Shown: positions 16,586 to 26,480, counted from the first letter of the stretch. The stretch is DNA of 64,000 bases from Pseudooceanicola algae (GCF_003590145.2 NZ_CP060436.1:3364501-3428500); one strand, 5' to 3'. Numbers and translations: made by a program. The notes: generated from the sequence alone by a model not told the origin.

Positions 16586-18118
16586 ATGAAGGACATCCTG
16601 CAGGAGCTGAAAGATCGGCGCGAAACCGCCCGGCTGGGCGGCGGCACGACCCGGATCGACGCGCAGCATGGCAAGGGCAAGCTGACGGCGCGGGAACGCA
16701 TCGACCTGCTGCTGGATGCCGACAGCTTCGAAGAATTCGACATGTTCGTGGCCCATCGCTGCACCGATTTCGGCATGGAAAAGAACCGCACCTACGGCGA
16801 TGGCGTGGTCACCGGTTGGGGCACGATCAATGGCCGCATGGTCTATGTCTTCAGCCAGGATTTTACCGTTTTCGGCGGCTCTCTTTCCGAAACCCATGCC
16901 CAGAAGATCTGCAAGATCATGGACATGGCGGTGCAAAACGGCGCCCCGGTCATCGGGTTGAACGATTCCGGCGGCGCGCGCATCCAGGAAGGTGTCGCCT
17001 CGCTGGCCGGTTATGCGGATGTCTTTCAGCGCAACGTGCTGGCCTCGGGCGTGGTGCCGCAGATCAGCGTGATCATGGGCCCCTGCGCAGGCGGGGCGGT
17101 CTATTCCCCCGCGATGACCGACTTCATCTTCATGGTGAAGGACAGCTCCTACATGTTCGTGACGGGCCCCGATGTGGTCAAGACCGTCACGAACGAGGTC
17201 GTCACGGCCGAGGAACTGGGCGGCGCCAGCACCCACACGAAGAAATCCAGCGTGGCCGACGGGGCCTTCGAAAACGATGTCGAGGCCCTGGCCGAGGTCC
17301 GGCGCCTGGTCGATTTCCTGCCGCTCAACAATCGCGAAAAGCCGCCCGTGCGGCCCTTCTTCGATGATGTGACGCGGATCGAGAAAAGCCTCGATACGCT
17401 GATCCCGGAAAACCCCAACGCGCCCTACGACATGAAGGAACTGATCCTGAAGACGGCGGACGAGGGCGATTTCTACGAGATCCAGGAAGACTTCGCCAAG
17501 AACATCCTGACCGGTTTCATCCGGCTCGAAGGGCAGACCGTGGGCGTGGTGGCGAACCAGCCCATGGTGCTGGCCGGCTGCCTTGATATCGACAGTTCGC
17601 GCAAAGCCGCGCGCTTCGTGCGGTTCTGCGATTGCTTCGAGATTCCGATCCTGACCTTCGTCGATGTGCCCGGGTTCCTGCCCGGCACGGGGCAGGAATT
17701 CGGCGGTGTCATCAAGCACGGCGCGAAGCTGCTGTTCGCCTATGGCGAAGCGACGGTGCCCAAGGTGACCGTGATCACCCGCAAGGCCTATGGCGGGGCC
17801 TATGACGTGATGGCGTCCAAGCATCTGCGCGGCGATTTCAACTATGCCTGGCCGACGGCCGAGATCGCGGTGATGGGCGCCAAGGGCGCGACCGAGATCA
17901 TCCATCGTGCCGATCTGGGCGACCCGGACAAGATCGCCGCCCATGCCAAGGATTATGAAGACCGCTTCGCAAATCCTTTTGTCGCAGCAGAACGCGGCTT
18001 CATCGATGAGGTGATCCAGCCGCGTTCGACCCGACGGCGCGTGGCGCGGGCCTTTGCCAGCCTGCGCAACAAGAAGCTCGAAAACCCATGGAAGAAACAC
18101 GACAATATCCCGCTTTGA
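16586..18118 (+). CDS. pccB: Propionyl-CoA carboxylase, beta (carboxyltransferase) subunit
   Basis: A 510-residue carboxyltransferase that moves carboxyl from biotin to propionyl-CoA, giving methylmalonyl-CoA. The N-terminal half has the acyl-CoA-binding segments ([48 protein letters not shown]), and the C-terminal half the carboxybiotin-binding [17 protein letters not shown] and [17 protein letters not shown]. Length is normal. A GGAAGGA ribosome-binding site precedes the ATG. It is the first gene of a plus-strand run that continues through four small genes to pccA and the mutase. TTTGCAAA half-sites upstream indicate PccR control. Confidence 0.97.
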   Translation: MKDILQELKDRRETARLGGGTTRIDAQHGKGKLTARERIDLLLDADSFEEFDMFVAHRCTDFGMEKNRTYGDGVVTGWGTINGRMVYVFSQDFTVFGGSLSETHAQKICKIMDMAVQNGAPVIGLNDSGGARIQEGVASLAGYADVFQRNVLASGVVPQISVIMGPCAGGAVYSPAMTDFIFMVKDSSYMFVTGPDVVKTVTNEVVTAEELGGASTHTKKSSVADGAFENDVEALAEVRRLVDFLPLNNREKPPVRPFFDDVTRIEKSLDTLIPENPNAPYDMKELILKTADEGDFYEIQEDFAKNILTGFIRLEGQTVGVVANQPMVLAGCLDIDSSRKAARFVRFCDCFEIPILTFVDVPGFLPGTGQEFGGVIKHGAKLLFAYGEATVPKVTVITRKAYGGAYDVMASKHLRGDFNYAWPTAEIAVMGAKGATEIIHRADLGDPDKIAAHAKDYEDRFANPFVAAERGFIDEVIQPRSTRRRVARAFASLRNKKLENPWKKHDNIPL

Positions 18119-18151
18119 GGGGTGGAGCGGGCAAGGCAGGTAAGGGACGGT

Positions 18152-18514
18152 ATGACGCGCAGCAGGTGGCACAGGCTGGAACAGCAGGACGGCACGGTGA
18201 CCGTGACCCGCCGTCTGCCGGTGCGTTTCGATCTGCGGGTCGAAACCTGTCTGGCCGCGCCCGACCCACTGTCGCGCACCGCGTTGGCGCATCAGATCCG
18301 CCAGGACCTGTGGCGCGCGCTGCGGGATCTGCCCGGCCTCAGCCCGGCGGTCACGCTGCGCCGCACCGGCGGGGTGATCGAGATCACCGCCGGAGGGCGA
18401 CTTGAACGCGGTCGGGTGTCGGAACGCGACAGAAACCGCTGCCTTGCAGTGCTGGAAGACCCGGCGCGACAGGCAAGGTGGCTTGCACATGCGGGGCGGC
18501 GCTGCGATGGCTGA
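18152..18514 (+). CDS. Conserved small protein in the propionate locus, unknown function
   Basis: A 120-residue, strongly basic protein starting MTRSRWHRLEQQDGTVTVTRRL, with no signal peptide or membrane helix. It has about 22 Arg residues, a likely alternating strand-helix pattern (FDLRVETCLAAPDP; IRQDLWRALRDLPGL) and a Gly-rich RRTGGVIEITAGG segment. The ATG follows TAAGGGACGGT, 33 bases after the pccB stop, so it is probably co-transcribed with pccB. I do not recognise the family. Its place between pccB and pccA suggests a link to the carboxylase but is not proof. Confidence 0.7.
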   Translation: MTRSRWHRLEQQDGTVTVTRRLPVRFDLRVETCLAAPDPLSRTALAHQIRQDLWRALRDLPGLSPAVTLRRTGGVIEITAGGRLERGRVSERDRNRCLAVLEDPARQARWLAHAGRRCDG

Positions 18515-18877
18515 CCTTTCCTGTCCCCAATCCGCATCCTTGCGGGGTCGGGGGCCAGATACACTCCGCTCCGGTCTGCGGCCCGCCCTTCAGGCAGCCG
18601 CGACAGGACACAGAGGCGAAACTCCCTGCCGGTCGACGGCAGGCCGCGATTGGAACACAGACCCCATGCCTTCGGCCCAGATCCAAGCGTTTCGACGGGC
18701 GCCGCGCCCGGATGATGCGCAAAAGAAAAGTAACGATACCTCTACACGAATCCGAAACTCCGCTATCCTCTTGCAGGGGCGCCAGCGGGCGTCCCGTAAC
18801 GCAGTCCCCGGACCGGCAGCGACAGCATTGCCCGCGCCGGGCCTCATGTCGGGCCTTTGGCCTTATCGGAGCATTTC
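18515..18877. other. 363-base gap between the pccB-linked small gene and a tiny lipoprotein
   Basis: I see no credible gene. The longer open frames crossing it continue into flanking genes in other frames. A promoter for the lipoprotein gene is expected near its right end, but I could not identify clear -35 and -10 elements. Confidence 0.4.
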
Positions 18878-19018
18878 ATGTCCAAATTCCTTCCCGTCCT
18901 GTTCGCGCTCGGTCTTGTCGGCGGTCTGTCCGCCTGCGCCCAGCCCGAAGAAGAAGTCATCATGGTCGCGCCCGAGCCCATCTCGAGCGAACCGGTCTAC
19001 ACCGGCAAGTACAAGTAA
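18878..19018 (+). CDS. Tiny lipoprotein, 46 residues
   Basis: A 46-residue predicted lipoprotein: MSKFLPVLFALGLVGG, then a lipobox LSAC with Cys at residue 20, then an acidic linker (AQPEEEVIMVAPEPISSE) ending PVYTGKYK. After processing only 27 residues would remain, anchored by the acylated Cys. It is too short for most gene callers. It lies in the pccB-pccA interval on the same strand. The lipobox, hydrophobic core and clean stop support it as real. Similar tiny lipoproteins occur in this family of bacteria; no function is known to me. Confidence 0.72.
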   Translation: MSKFLPVLFALGLVGGLSACAQPEEEVIMVAPEPISSEPVYTGKYK

Positions 19019-19084
19019 GACCGTCGCGGGCCGGATCATTCCGGTCCGCGCACGCCTGTCCGGCGCAGCACGGGGGGGCATCGC

Positions 19085-19441
19085 ATGCTGAAGCATCGCG
19101 GCTTTCCGGGGCGTCTTGCCGGGACCGATTTCCAGTTCACCATCCGGCGCGCCAACCCCAAGGGCGTGACGCCGATCAAGCGGCTGGAACGCTATCGCGA
19201 CCGCCGGGCCCCCGACCGCAAGGCCGACGAGGCCTTCATGGGGGCGCTCTGGGCGCATTTCGGCGATCAGCCCTTTGAACGCGGCAATCTCGATGCAGGG
19301 CGGCTGAGCTGGTTGTTCGGCCGAGAGGTCGTGGCGGCCGAAGATCCCTTTGACCCGGTCAGTTACGACGCGCTGCTCGTCATCGACGAGACCGCCGCGC
19401 GCGCCGCCTTCCCCGATGCCTTCGAGGGAGATTGGGCGTGA
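19085..19441 (+). CDS. Conserved hypothetical protein in the propionate locus
   Basis: A 118-residue soluble protein, rich in Arg, Asp and aromatic residues: MLKHRGFPGRLAGTDFQFTIRRANPKGV, then RLERYRDRRAPDRKADEAFMGALWAHFGDQPFERGNL. There is no signal peptide, despite the lipoprotein neighbour. The start follows a GGGGGGCATCGC region 66 bases after the lipoprotein stop. I do not recognise a domain. It belongs to the block of small genes between pccB and pccA and is probably transcribed with them. Confidence 0.72.
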   Translation: MLKHRGFPGRLAGTDFQFTIRRANPKGVTPIKRLERYRDRRAPDRKADEAFMGALWAHFGDQPFERGNLDAGRLSWLFGREVVAAEDPFDPVSYDALLVIDETAARAAFPDAFEGDWA

Positions 19442-19835
19442 ACCTGCCGAGCCTGCGCCATACTGGGCCGAAACTGGCTGATCCCCCGGGGTCAGGCAGG
19501 TTTCGCTTTGCGCTTTCGGCCGGGCGGCGCAGGCTGACGTTGAACGCTCTTGCTGGTCTGCGGACTGGTGAGGCGGTCAATCACTATTGTTACCCTTCCC
19601 CTTCTGGGCGGCCCGGTGTCCCCGATTGCCGGCCGCCCAACTTTTTCCCCCGATCCCTTGCGGCCGCACCCGCCGATGCGGGTTTCCTGCCGGTTTTTCC
19701 CAAGGCGGCGGCGAAGTCCTGCCGGGGGGGCTGCGCCTGCGCTTTCCCGAAGCGGGCGTTTCAACTATTCATGGAACTTGCCCCTGCGGTCAGCGTTAGA
19801 CCTATCAGATGGGATCAACATGAAGGTGTGAAGAG
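19442..19835. other. 394-base gap before the glycine-zipper lipoprotein gene
   Basis: No convincing gene. Open frames here lack ribosome-binding sites and family features. The right end contains GGAAC (19773-19777) and CGTT (19794-19797) 16 bases apart, a possible ECF-sigma promoter for the next gene. Confidence 0.4.
19773..19797 (+). promoter_or_regulatory. Possible ECF sigma-factor promoter
   Basis: GGAAC-N16-CGTT, 39 bases upstream of the ATG at 19836. This is the spacing of ECF promoters of the GGAAC/GTT type, including the general-stress EcfG class of alphaproteobacteria. Rhodobacterales are generally reported to lack EcfG, so another ECF factor would have to be involved, or the match is chance. 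Confidence 0.35.
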
Positions 19836-20057
19836 ATGCGGAATATCACTGGTCAAAAGAAAAACTGGATCATCGCGGCCCTGTTCTGCACGGGTCTCGC
19901 GGCCTGTGGCCAGACGGTTGGTGAACAGGCCATCGTCGGCGGCGCCGTGGGCGCGGGCGCCTCGGCCGCAACCGGTGGCAGCATGGGGTCGGGCGCGCTT
20001 GTCGGCGCTGCGGCCAACGTCGCCTACTGCCAGACCAACCCCAGCGCCTGCAACTGA
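19836..20057 (+). CDS. Small glycine-zipper lipoprotein
   Basis: A 73-residue predicted lipoprotein. The signal sequence (KKNWIIAALFCTGL) leads to the lipobox LAAC with Cys at residue 24. The rest is a Gly/Ala-rich stretch, AIVGGAVGAGASAATGGSMGSGALVGAAANVA, a glycine-zipper pattern found in small outer-membrane proteins such as those of the OsmB/SlyB type, ending YCQTNPSACN. A possible ECF promoter lies upstream and a strong terminator downstream, so it is probably a separate transcription unit between the small genes and pccA. Confidence 0.8.
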   Translation: MRNITGQKKNWIIAALFCTGLAACGQTVGEQAIVGGAVGAGASAATGGSMGSGALVGAAANVAYCQTNPSACN

Positions 20058-20116
20058 CCAGGCCCTGATTTCAGACCTGCCGGCCCGCTCCGAACCGGGG
20101 CGCGGCCTTTCAATGA

Positions 20117-20153
20117 CCCTCGTCGCGAACCTTCGCGGCGGGGGTTTCGTTTT
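20117..20153 (+). terminator. Hairpin terminator after the glycine-zipper lipoprotein gene
   Basis: CCCTCGTCGCGAA (20117-20129) pairs with TTCGCGGCGGGGG (20132-20144) over 13 bases including two G-U pairs, followed by TTTCGTTTT. It lies 60 bases after the lipoprotein stop and 49 bases before pccA. Confidence 0.75.
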
Positions 20154-20201
20154 GCCTGCCGCTGCCATGGCGGGTGGGGTTATTTCGCGAAGAGGCACAG
20201 C

Positions 20202-22202
20202 ATGTTCAAAAAGATCCTGATCGCCAACCGGGGTGAGATCGCCTGCCGGGTCATCAAGACGGCCCGCCGGATGGGGATCTCGACCGTGGCGATCTACTCG
20301 GACGCCGACCGCAACGCGCTGCATGTCGAAATGGCGGATGAAGCCGTCCACATCGGCCCGGCCCCTGCCAACCAGTCCTACATCGTCATCGACAAGGTGA
20401 TGCAGGCGATCCGCGCCACCGGTGCCGAGGCCGTCCACCCCGGCTACGGCTTCCTGTCCGAGAACCCGAAGTTCGCCCAGGCGCTGGAAGCCGAGGGCGT
20501 TGCCTTCATCGGCCCGCCCGTCAAGGCGATCGAGGCGATGGGCGACAAGATCACCAGCAAGAAGATCGCGCAGGAGGCCGGCGTCAGCACCGTGCCCGGC
20601 TACATGGGCCTGATCGCGGATGCCGAGGAAGCCGTGAAGATCTCGGGCGAGATCGGCTATCCGGTTATGATAAAGGCCAGCGCGGGCGGCGGTGGCAAGG
20701 GGATGCGCATCGCCTGGAACGAAGGCGAGGTCGCCGAGGGCTTCCAGTCGTCCAAGAACGAGGCAGCCAATTCCTTTGGCGACGACCGGATCTTCATCGA
20801 GAAATTCGTCACCCAGCCGCGCCATATCGAGATCCAGGTGCTTTGCGATGCCCATGGCAACGGCATCTACCTGGGCGAGCGGGAATGCTCGATCCAGCGC
20901 CGCAACCAGAAGGTCGTCGAAGAGGCCCCGAGCCCCTTCCTTGACGAAGCGACGCGCAAGGCAATGGGCGAACAGGCGGTCTCGCTCGCCAAGGCCGTGG
21001 GCTATGCCAGCGCCGGGACGGTCGAATTCATCGTCGATGGCGCGAAAAAGTTCTACTTCCTTGAAATGAACACCCGCTTGCAGGTCGAACATCCCGTGAC
21101 CGAGATGATCACCGGCGTCGATCTGGTCGAACAGATGATCCGCGTTGCCAATGGCGAACCGTTGAGCATCGGCCAGGACGACGTGACCCTGACTGGCTGG
21201 GCCATCGAGAACAGGCTGTATGCCGAGGACCCCTATCGCGGCTTCCTGCCCTCCATCGGGCGGCTGACCCGTTATCGCCCCCCCGCCGAGGTCGCCGAGC
21301 CCGGCCTTATGGTGCGCAACGATACCGGCGTCTACGAGGGCGGCGAGATCTCGATGTATTACGACCCGATGATTGCCAAGCTCTGCACCTGGGCCCCGAC
21401 ACGGGCCGAGGCGATCGAGGCGATGCGGGTGGCACTGGATTCCTTCGAGGTCGAGGGGATCGGTCACAACCTGCCCTTCCTGTCGGCGGTCATGGATCAC
21501 CCGGTCTTCGTCAGCGGTGAGATGACCACCGCCTTCATCGCCGAGGAATGGCCGGACGGCTTTGCCGGTGTGGAACTGGACGGTGCCGCCCTGCGCCGCA
21601 TCGCCGCCGCCTGTGCTGCCATGCACCGCGTGGCCGAGATCCGGCGTACCCGGATTTCGGGGCGCATGGACAATCATGAACGCAAGGTCGGCAACGATTG
21701 GGTCGTGACCCTGCAGGGCGAACGTTTCGACGTGACGGTCTGCGCCTATCCCGGCGGGTCCGAGGTCGGTTTTGACGATGGCACGTCGCTGAAGGTTTCG
21801 GGCGATTGGACGCCGGGCGATACGCTGGCCTCCATGACGGTCGATGGCACGCCGCTGGTGCTGAAGGCCGACAAGATCACCGGCGGTTTCCGCATCCGGT
21901 CACGCGGTGCGGACACGAAGGTGCTGGTGCGCAACCCGCGGCAGGCGGACCTGGCCCGGCACATGCTGGAAAAGGTCGCGCCGGATACCTCGAAACTGCT
22001 GCTCTGCCCGATGCCCGGTCTGGTGGTGAAGATCGACGTGGCCGAGGGCGACGAGGTCCACGAGGGCCAGCCGCTTTGCACCATCGAGGCAATGAAGATG
22101 GAAAACATCCTGCGGGCCGAAAAGAAGGGCGTCATCGCCAAGGTCAATGCAGGCCCCGGCGACAGCCTTGCCGTGGACGAGGTGATCCTGGAATTCGAAT
22201 GA
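20202..22202 (+). CDS. pccA: Propionyl-CoA carboxylase, alpha (biotin carboxylase/carrier) subunit
   Basis: A 666-residue ATP-dependent biotin carboxylase with its own biotin carrier. The order is biotin-carboxylase N domain ([26 protein letters not shown]), ATP-grasp domain ([17 protein letters not shown] near 165; [27 protein letters not shown] near 220), biotin-carboxylase C domain, a BT linker domain and a C-terminal biotinyl domain with EAMKMEN, whose Lys near residue 632 takes the biotin. Length is normal for PCC alpha. It works with PccB in the cytoplasm. It is 33 bases ahead of the mutase gene and likely co-transcribed; a terminator separates it from the small lipoprotein gene. Confidence 0.97.
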   Translation: MFKKILIANRGEIACRVIKTARRMGISTVAIYSDADRNALHVEMADEAVHIGPAPANQSYIVIDKVMQAIRATGAEAVHPGYGFLSENPKFAQALEAEGVAFIGPPVKAIEAMGDKITSKKIAQEAGVSTVPGYMGLIADAEEAVKISGEIGYPVMIKASAGGGGKGMRIAWNEGEVAEGFQSSKNEAANSFGDDRIFIEKFVTQPRHIEIQVLCDAHGNGIYLGERECSIQRRNQKVVEEAPSPFLDEATRKAMGEQAVSLAKAVGYASAGTVEFIVDGAKKFYFLEMNTRLQVEHPVTEMITGVDLVEQMIRVANGEPLSIGQDDVTLTGWAIENRLYAEDPYRGFLPSIGRLTRYRPPAEVAEPGLMVRNDTGVYEGGEISMYYDPMIAKLCTWAPTRAEAIEAMRVALDSFEVEGIGHNLPFLSAVMDHPVFVSGEMTTAFIAEEWPDGFAGVELDGAALRRIAAACAAMHRVAEIRRTRISGRMDNHERKVGNDWVVTLQGERFDVTVCAYPGGSEVGFDDGTSLKVSGDWTPGDTLASMTVDGTPLVLKADKITGGFRIRSRGADTKVLVRNPRQADLARHMLEKVAPDTSKLLLCPMPGLVVKIDVAEGDEVHEGQPLCTIEAMKMENILRAEKKGVIAKVNAGPGDSLAVDEVILEFE

Positions 22203-22234
22203 AGGCCGCAAGGCAGCGCAGGGAAGGGGGCAAG

Positions 22235-24361
22235 ATGTCCAAGACCGATGAATGGGCCGAACTGGCCAAGAAGGAACTGCGCGGGCGTCCGCTGGACGAC
22301 CTGACCTGGGATACGCTGGAAGGCATCCCGGTCAAGCCGGTCTATACGGCCGAGGATACCGACGGGCTGCCCCATATGGGCAATATGCCCGGCTTCGGTC
22401 CCTTCACCCGTGGGGTGAAGGCGACGATGTATGCGGGCCGCCCCTGGACGATCCGGCAATATGCGGGCTTTTCGACGGCCGAGGAAAGCAACGCTTTCTA
22501 TCGTCGCAACCTGGCTGCCGGTCAGCAGGGGGTGTCGGTGGCGTTCGACCTGGCGACACACCGGGGCTATGACAGCGACCACCCGCGCGTCGAAGGCGAT
22601 GTCGGCAAGGCGGGCGTGGCCATCGACAGCGTCGAGGACATGAAGATCCTCTTCGACGGCATCCCGCTGGACCAGGTGTCGGTTTCCATGACGATGAACG
22701 GCGCGGTGATCCCGATCCTGGCCAGCTTCATCGTCGCGGGCGAAGAGCAGGGCCATGACAAGGCACTGCTGTCCGGGACCATCCAGAACGACATCCTGAA
22801 GGAGTTCATGGTCCGCAACACCTATATCTATCCGCCCGAACCTTCGATGCGGATCATCTCGGACATCATCGAATATACCTCCGCCGATATGCCAAAGTTC
22901 AACTCGATCTCGATCTCGGGCTACCACATGCAGGAAGCCGGGGCGAACCTGGTGCAGGAGCTGGCCTATACCCTGGCGGACGGGCGCGAATACGTGCGCG
23001 CGGCCATCGACGCCGGGATGGATGTGGACAAGTTCGCCGGGCGGCTGTCGTTCTTCTTTGCCATCGGTATGAACTTCTTCATGGAAATCGCGAAGCTGCG
23101 CGCGGCCCGGACCCTCTGGCATCGCGTGATGACCGAGGTAGGGGCGAAATCCGACCGCTCCAAGATGCTGCGGACCCATTGCCAGACCAGCGGCGTTTCC
23201 CTGCAGGAGCAGGACCCCTACAACAACGTCATCCGCACCGCCTACGAGGCGATGAGCGCGGTGCTGGGCGGCACCCAAAGCCTTCACACCAATGCCCTGG
23301 ACGAAGCCATCGCCCTGCCCACTGATTTCTCGGCCCGGATCGCACGCAACACCCAGCTTGTGCTTCAGGAAGAGACCGGCGTGACCAATGTCGTCGATCC
23401 GCTGGCGGGCAGCTATTACATCGAAAGCCTGACCAACGATCTGGTCGAAAAGGCCTGGGCCCTGATGGAAGAGGTCGAGGAAATGGGCGGCATGACCAAG
23501 GCCGTCGCCTCGGGTATGCCCAAGCTGCGGATCGAGGAAAGTGCGGCCAAACGTCAGGCCCTGATCGACCGGGGCGAGGACGTGATCGTCGGCGTCAACA
23601 AGTACCGAAAGGACAAGGAAGACCCGATCGACATCCTGGATGTCGACAACGTCGCGGTGCGCGCCAGCCAGATCGCGCGTCTGGAAAGCATCCGCGCCAG
23701 CCGCGACGAAGCCGCCTGCACTGCGGCGCTGGATGCCCTGACCCGTTGTGCGCAGCAGGGCGGCAACCTGCTGGCCGCGGCGGTCGAAGCCGCCCGCGCC
23801 CGCGCCACGGTAGGAGAGATCAGCATGGCGATGGAAAAGGAATTCGGCCGCCACCGCGCCGAGGTCAAGACACTGGCCGGGGTTTACGGCGCCGCCTACG
23901 AGGGCGACGAGGATTTCGCCGCCATCCAGAAATCGGTCGAGGCTTTCGCCGAGGAAGAAGGCCGCCGCCCGCGCATGCTGGTGGTCAAGATGGGTCAGGA
24001 CGGCCATGATCGCGGCGCCAAGGTCATTGCGACGGCCTTTGCCGATATCGGCTTTGACGTGGACGTCGGCCCGCTGTTCCAGACGCCCGCCGAGGCCGCG
24101 CAGGATGCCATCGACAACGATGTACACGTGATCGGCATCTCCAGCCAGGCGGCAGGGCACAAGACCCTTGCACCGCAGCTTATCGCGGCGCTGGAAGCTC
24201 AGGACGCGGGCGATATCCTGGTAATTTGCGGCGGGGTGATCCCGCAGCAGGATTACGATTTCCTGAAAGCCGCCGGGGTGAAGGCGATCTTCGGACCGGG
24301 CACCAATATCCCGACAGCGGCGCAGGATATCCTGACCCTGATCCGCGCCGCGCGCGGCTAG
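22235..24361 (+). CDS. Methylmalonyl-CoA mutase, single-chain type
   Basis: A 708-residue adenosylcobalamin enzyme that isomerises methylmalonyl-CoA to succinyl-CoA, completing propionate entry into the TCA cycle. The catalytic TIM-barrel domain runs from about 30 to 550 ([44 protein letters not shown]-type region). The C-terminal cobalamin domain has the base-off motif D-x-H-x-x-G as DGHDRG near residue 588, followed by the [10 protein letters not shown] segment. I chose the ATG at 22235 (GGGAAGGGGG upstream); the open frame extends further left, but only as a shadow of pccA. It follows pccA by 32 bases. The symbols mcm, scpA and bhbA are all used for this gene. Confidence 0.96.
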   Translation: MSKTDEWAELAKKELRGRPLDDLTWDTLEGIPVKPVYTAEDTDGLPHMGNMPGFGPFTRGVKATMYAGRPWTIRQYAGFSTAEESNAFYRRNLAAGQQGVSVAFDLATHRGYDSDHPRVEGDVGKAGVAIDSVEDMKILFDGIPLDQVSVSMTMNGAVIPILASFIVAGEEQGHDKALLSGTIQNDILKEFMVRNTYIYPPEPSMRIISDIIEYTSADMPKFNSISISGYHMQEAGANLVQELAYTLADGREYVRAAIDAGMDVDKFAGRLSFFFAIGMNFFMEIAKLRAARTLWHRVMTEVGAKSDRSKMLRTHCQTSGVSLQEQDPYNNVIRTAYEAMSAVLGGTQSLHTNALDEAIALPTDFSARIARNTQLVLQEETGVTNVVDPLAGSYYIESLTNDLVEKAWALMEEVEEMGGMTKAVASGMPKLRIEESAAKRQALIDRGEDVIVGVNKYRKDKEDPIDILDVDNVAVRASQIARLESIRASRDEAACTAALDALTRCAQQGGNLLAAAVEAARARATVGEISMAMEKEFGRHRAEVKTLAGVYGAAYEGDEDFAAIQKSVEAFAEEEGRRPRMLVVKMGQDGHDRGAKVIATAFADIGFDVDVGPLFQTPAEAAQDAIDNDVHVIGISSQAAGHKTLAPQLIAALEAQDAGDILVICGGVIPQQDYDFLKAAGVKAIFGPGTNIPTAAQDILTLIRAARG

Positions 24362-24589
24362 GCTCATCCGGGTTGCGGGGGCCGCCATGCGCGTGTCGCC
24401 GCCCCGCTTTCGGGCAGGCCGGGGGCAATCCTGATCACAGGTCCGGGTAGGCGCCTGCGGGCCCTTGTCAATCCGCCGTGGTCTTGGAAAAAGGTTCGGA
24501 TGCAGACCTTTGCGGGACGGCGGCCGAAGCCCGGTTCCGATCCCGCCCCATTGGACCCCGGCCAGGTGCCTCTTCCGCAGGAGCCCGCT

Positions 24590-25129
24590 TTGACAGAGTC
24601 TTCGACCCCTTCCGCCATGGCGGCGCGCGCTGCTGCCGGATTGATCCTGAGGCCCGCCGCACCGGGTGATTATGCCCGCATTCTGGAAATCTGGGCGCCG
24701 GTCTATCGCGAAACGACGGCGACCTTTGCCTCTCGGGAAAAGACCCCGGAAACCCTGGCCGATTACGTCGAGACCCGCCGTGCCGCGGGGCGGGAGACCT
24801 TTGTGGCGGAGGTCGATGGCGGGTTGCTTGGCTTTGCTTCCTATGACCAGTTTCGCGGCGGAGATGGTTTTGTGCATGCGATGGAACATACCATCATCCT
24901 TGCGCCCGAGGCCCGTGCCCGTGGTGTGGGGCGCGCGCTGATGCAGGCGGTCGAGGCCCACGCCCGCGCCGCCGGAGCGCATGTGATGGTCGCCTGCGTC
25001 TCGGGCGAAAACGCCGTTGGCGTCGCCTTTCACGCGGCCCTCGGCTATGTCGAAACCGGGCGGATGCCACAGGTCGGGCGCAAGTTCGAACGCTGGCTCG
25101 ATCTGGTGTTGATGCAGAAGATGCTGTGA
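24590..25129 (+). CDS. GNAT-family N-acetyltransferase, phosphinothricin-type
   Basis: A GNAT protein of about 179 residues. It starts with the family pattern LILRPAAPGDYARILEIWAPVYRETTATFA and has the acetyl-CoA loop as LAPEARARGVGRALMQAVEAHAR, ending VAFHAALGYVETGRMPQVGRKFERWLDLVLMQK, close to phosphinothricin/methionine-sulfone acetyltransferases. The start is ambiguous: a TTG at 24590 has GCAGGAG five bases upstream, an ATG at 24500 has a fair AAAAAGG site, and an ATG at 24617 has none. I chose 24590 because it gives the normal length. The natural substrate is unknown. Confidence 0.85.
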   Translation: MTESSTPSAMAARAAAGLILRPAAPGDYARILEIWAPVYRETTATFASREKTPETLADYVETRRAAGRETFVAEVDGGLLGFASYDQFRGGDGFVHAMEHTIILAPEARARGVGRALMQAVEAHARAAGAHVMVACVSGENAVGVAFHAALGYVETGRMPQVGRKFERWLDLVLMQKML

Positions 25130-25171
25130 TGTCGCGCTGACAATACCGCGCTGCCGCGATAAGGTTGCGAA

Positions 25172-25852
25172 ATGTCGATCTGGACCCGCATAGCAGAAGC
25201 GCTTCGCGCGCTGACAAACGGAGAACCGCTTTCGGTCGTCTTCGACCATCTGCGCGGCCCCCGCGAACGCTCTGTCGCCTTCACCATCGCCGTCATCGCC
25301 CTGGGGGCCAAGATGGCCAAGGCCGACGGGCAGGTTACCCGCAACGAGGTCACGGCCTTTCGCGAAGTCTTCCAGATCCCGGCCGAGGACGAGGCAGGCG
25401 CGGCGCGGGTCTTCAACATGGCCCGTCAGGACGTCACCGGGTTCGAAGATTACGCGGCCCGCATTGCCCGGATGTTCGGGGCGGACAACCAGGTGCTCTG
25501 CGACCTGATGGAAGGGCTGTTCCACATCGCCGTGGCCGACGGAACCTATCACGAGGCCGAAGATGCCTTTCTGGCCCGCGTGGCCGAGATCTTCGGCATA
25601 CCGCCGCATCGCTTTGCCCATCTGCGGGCCCGCTTCGTGCCGGATGCGGGGCAGGACCCCTATACAGTGCTGGGCGTTTCGCCCGATGCGCCCATGTCCG
25701 AGATCCGTGCAGCCTGGTCCCAAGCGGTGCGCGAAAGCCACCCCGATCAGATGATCGCCCGTGGCGTGCCGGCCGAAGCGGTGAAGATGGCCGAGCGGCG
25801 CATGGTCGATATCAACCGCGCCTGGGACGAGATTCAGCGCATCGGGGCCTGA
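25172..25852 (+). CDS. DnaJ-domain/TerB-domain protein (DjlA-like)
   Basis: A 226-residue cytosolic protein with an N-terminal TerB-like helical domain (residues 30-140; LGAKMAKADGQVTRNEVTAFREVFQI and MEGLFHIAVADGTYHEAEDAFL, each with an acidic metal-binding-like loop) and a C-terminal J-domain at about 165-225 (DPYTVLGVSPDAPMSEIRAAW) carrying the HPD motif as ESHPDQ. The J-domain should stimulate DnaK. Unlike E. coli DjlA there is no N-terminal membrane helix. It stands alone on the plus strand after the acetyltransferase gene. Confidence 0.9.
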   Translation: MSIWTRIAEALRALTNGEPLSVVFDHLRGPRERSVAFTIAVIALGAKMAKADGQVTRNEVTAFREVFQIPAEDEAGAARVFNMARQDVTGFEDYAARIARMFGADNQVLCDLMEGLFHIAVADGTYHEAEDAFLARVAEIFGIPPHRFAHLRARFVPDAGQDPYTVLGVSPDAPMSEIRAAWSQAVRESHPDQMIARGVPAEAVKMAERRMVDINRAWDEIQRIGA

Positions 25853-25984
25853 CCGCAGCCGGAGGCCGGTCAGTCACACCCGAGGACGGCTCTGGGGCGT
25901 GAAATCGCCGATCTTGCACGCCACAGGCGGTCGTATTTTCGCCAGACCTTTGTGGCGGCGCGGGGTGACCCTATATCAAGTCTC

Positions 25985-26434
25985 ATGAAACGATATGTTC
26001 TGCCTCTCATGGTCTCGCTCGCCGCCCCGCTTCCCGTGATGTCTCAGGATCAGGGTCGCGATCCCGGGCAAGGTCAGATTCCGGATGGGGACATGCAACG
26101 CAGCCCGCCGGGCGCCGAAACGGGCGAGGACGAGAATTCATCGAAGATGAAGCAGGGCCTGCAATTGTTCCTTGACGGGTTGTCGGGGGGCATGGGGCAG
26201 ACCTTTGACGGCATGGGCCAGATGGCCGAAGATGCAGCCCCCGCGCTGCGCGATCTCTTTGCCCGGCTGGGGCCCGCGTGGCAGGAGGTGCTGGACCAGG
26301 TCAAGGATTTCTCGGATTACGAGGCGCCGCAGATCCTGCCCAACGGCGATATCCTGATCCGACGCAAGGAGGAGGCCCCGGAATATGTGCCGGCAGTGCC
26401 GGGCGAGAACGAGGATGGCTCGGTCGACCTTTGA
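25985..26434 (+). CDS. Exported protein of unknown function
   Basis: A 149-residue protein with a signal peptide (MKRYVLPLMVSLAAPLPVMSQD), a Gln/Gly/Asp-rich linker (residues 20-50), a helical middle (KMKQGLQLFLDGLSGGMGQTFDGMGQMAEDAAPALRDLFARLG) and a C-terminal YEAPQILPNGDILIRRK that is well conserved in appearance. I chose the ATG at 25985 over one 33 bases upstream because the signal peptide then starts at residue 1. It is convergent with ppx. Probably periplasmic; no function recognised. Confidence 0.75.
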   Translation: MKRYVLPLMVSLAAPLPVMSQDQGRDPGQGQIPDGDMQRSPPGAETGEDENSSKMKQGLQLFLDGLSGGMGQTFDGMGQMAEDAAPALRDLFARLGPAWQEVLDQVKDFSDYEAPQILPNGDILIRRKEEAPEYVPAVPGENEDGSVDL

Positions 26435-26445
26435 AGCGCGGGCCG

Positions 26446-26472
26446 TGCCGCACCCGTCGACCGGGCGCGGCA
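26446..26472. terminator. Hairpin between convergent genes
   Basis: TGCCGCACCCG (26446-26456) pairs with CGGGCGCGGCA (26462-26472) with one mismatch. There is no T-run; it lies between convergent ends and may stop both strands. Confidence 0.5.
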
Positions 26473-26480
26473 GGGACGTA

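Noticed and set aside
16361-18490. A 709-codon minus-strand frame opposite pccB
   Set aside because: Antisense shadow of pccB; no ribosome-binding site or recognisable domain.
21746-25741. A 1331-codon open frame on the minus strand opposite pccA and the mutase
   Set aside because: It lies antisense to two firmly identified genes, has low-complexity Gly/His/Asp-rich composition without family motifs, and such frames are common shadows in high-GC coding DNA.
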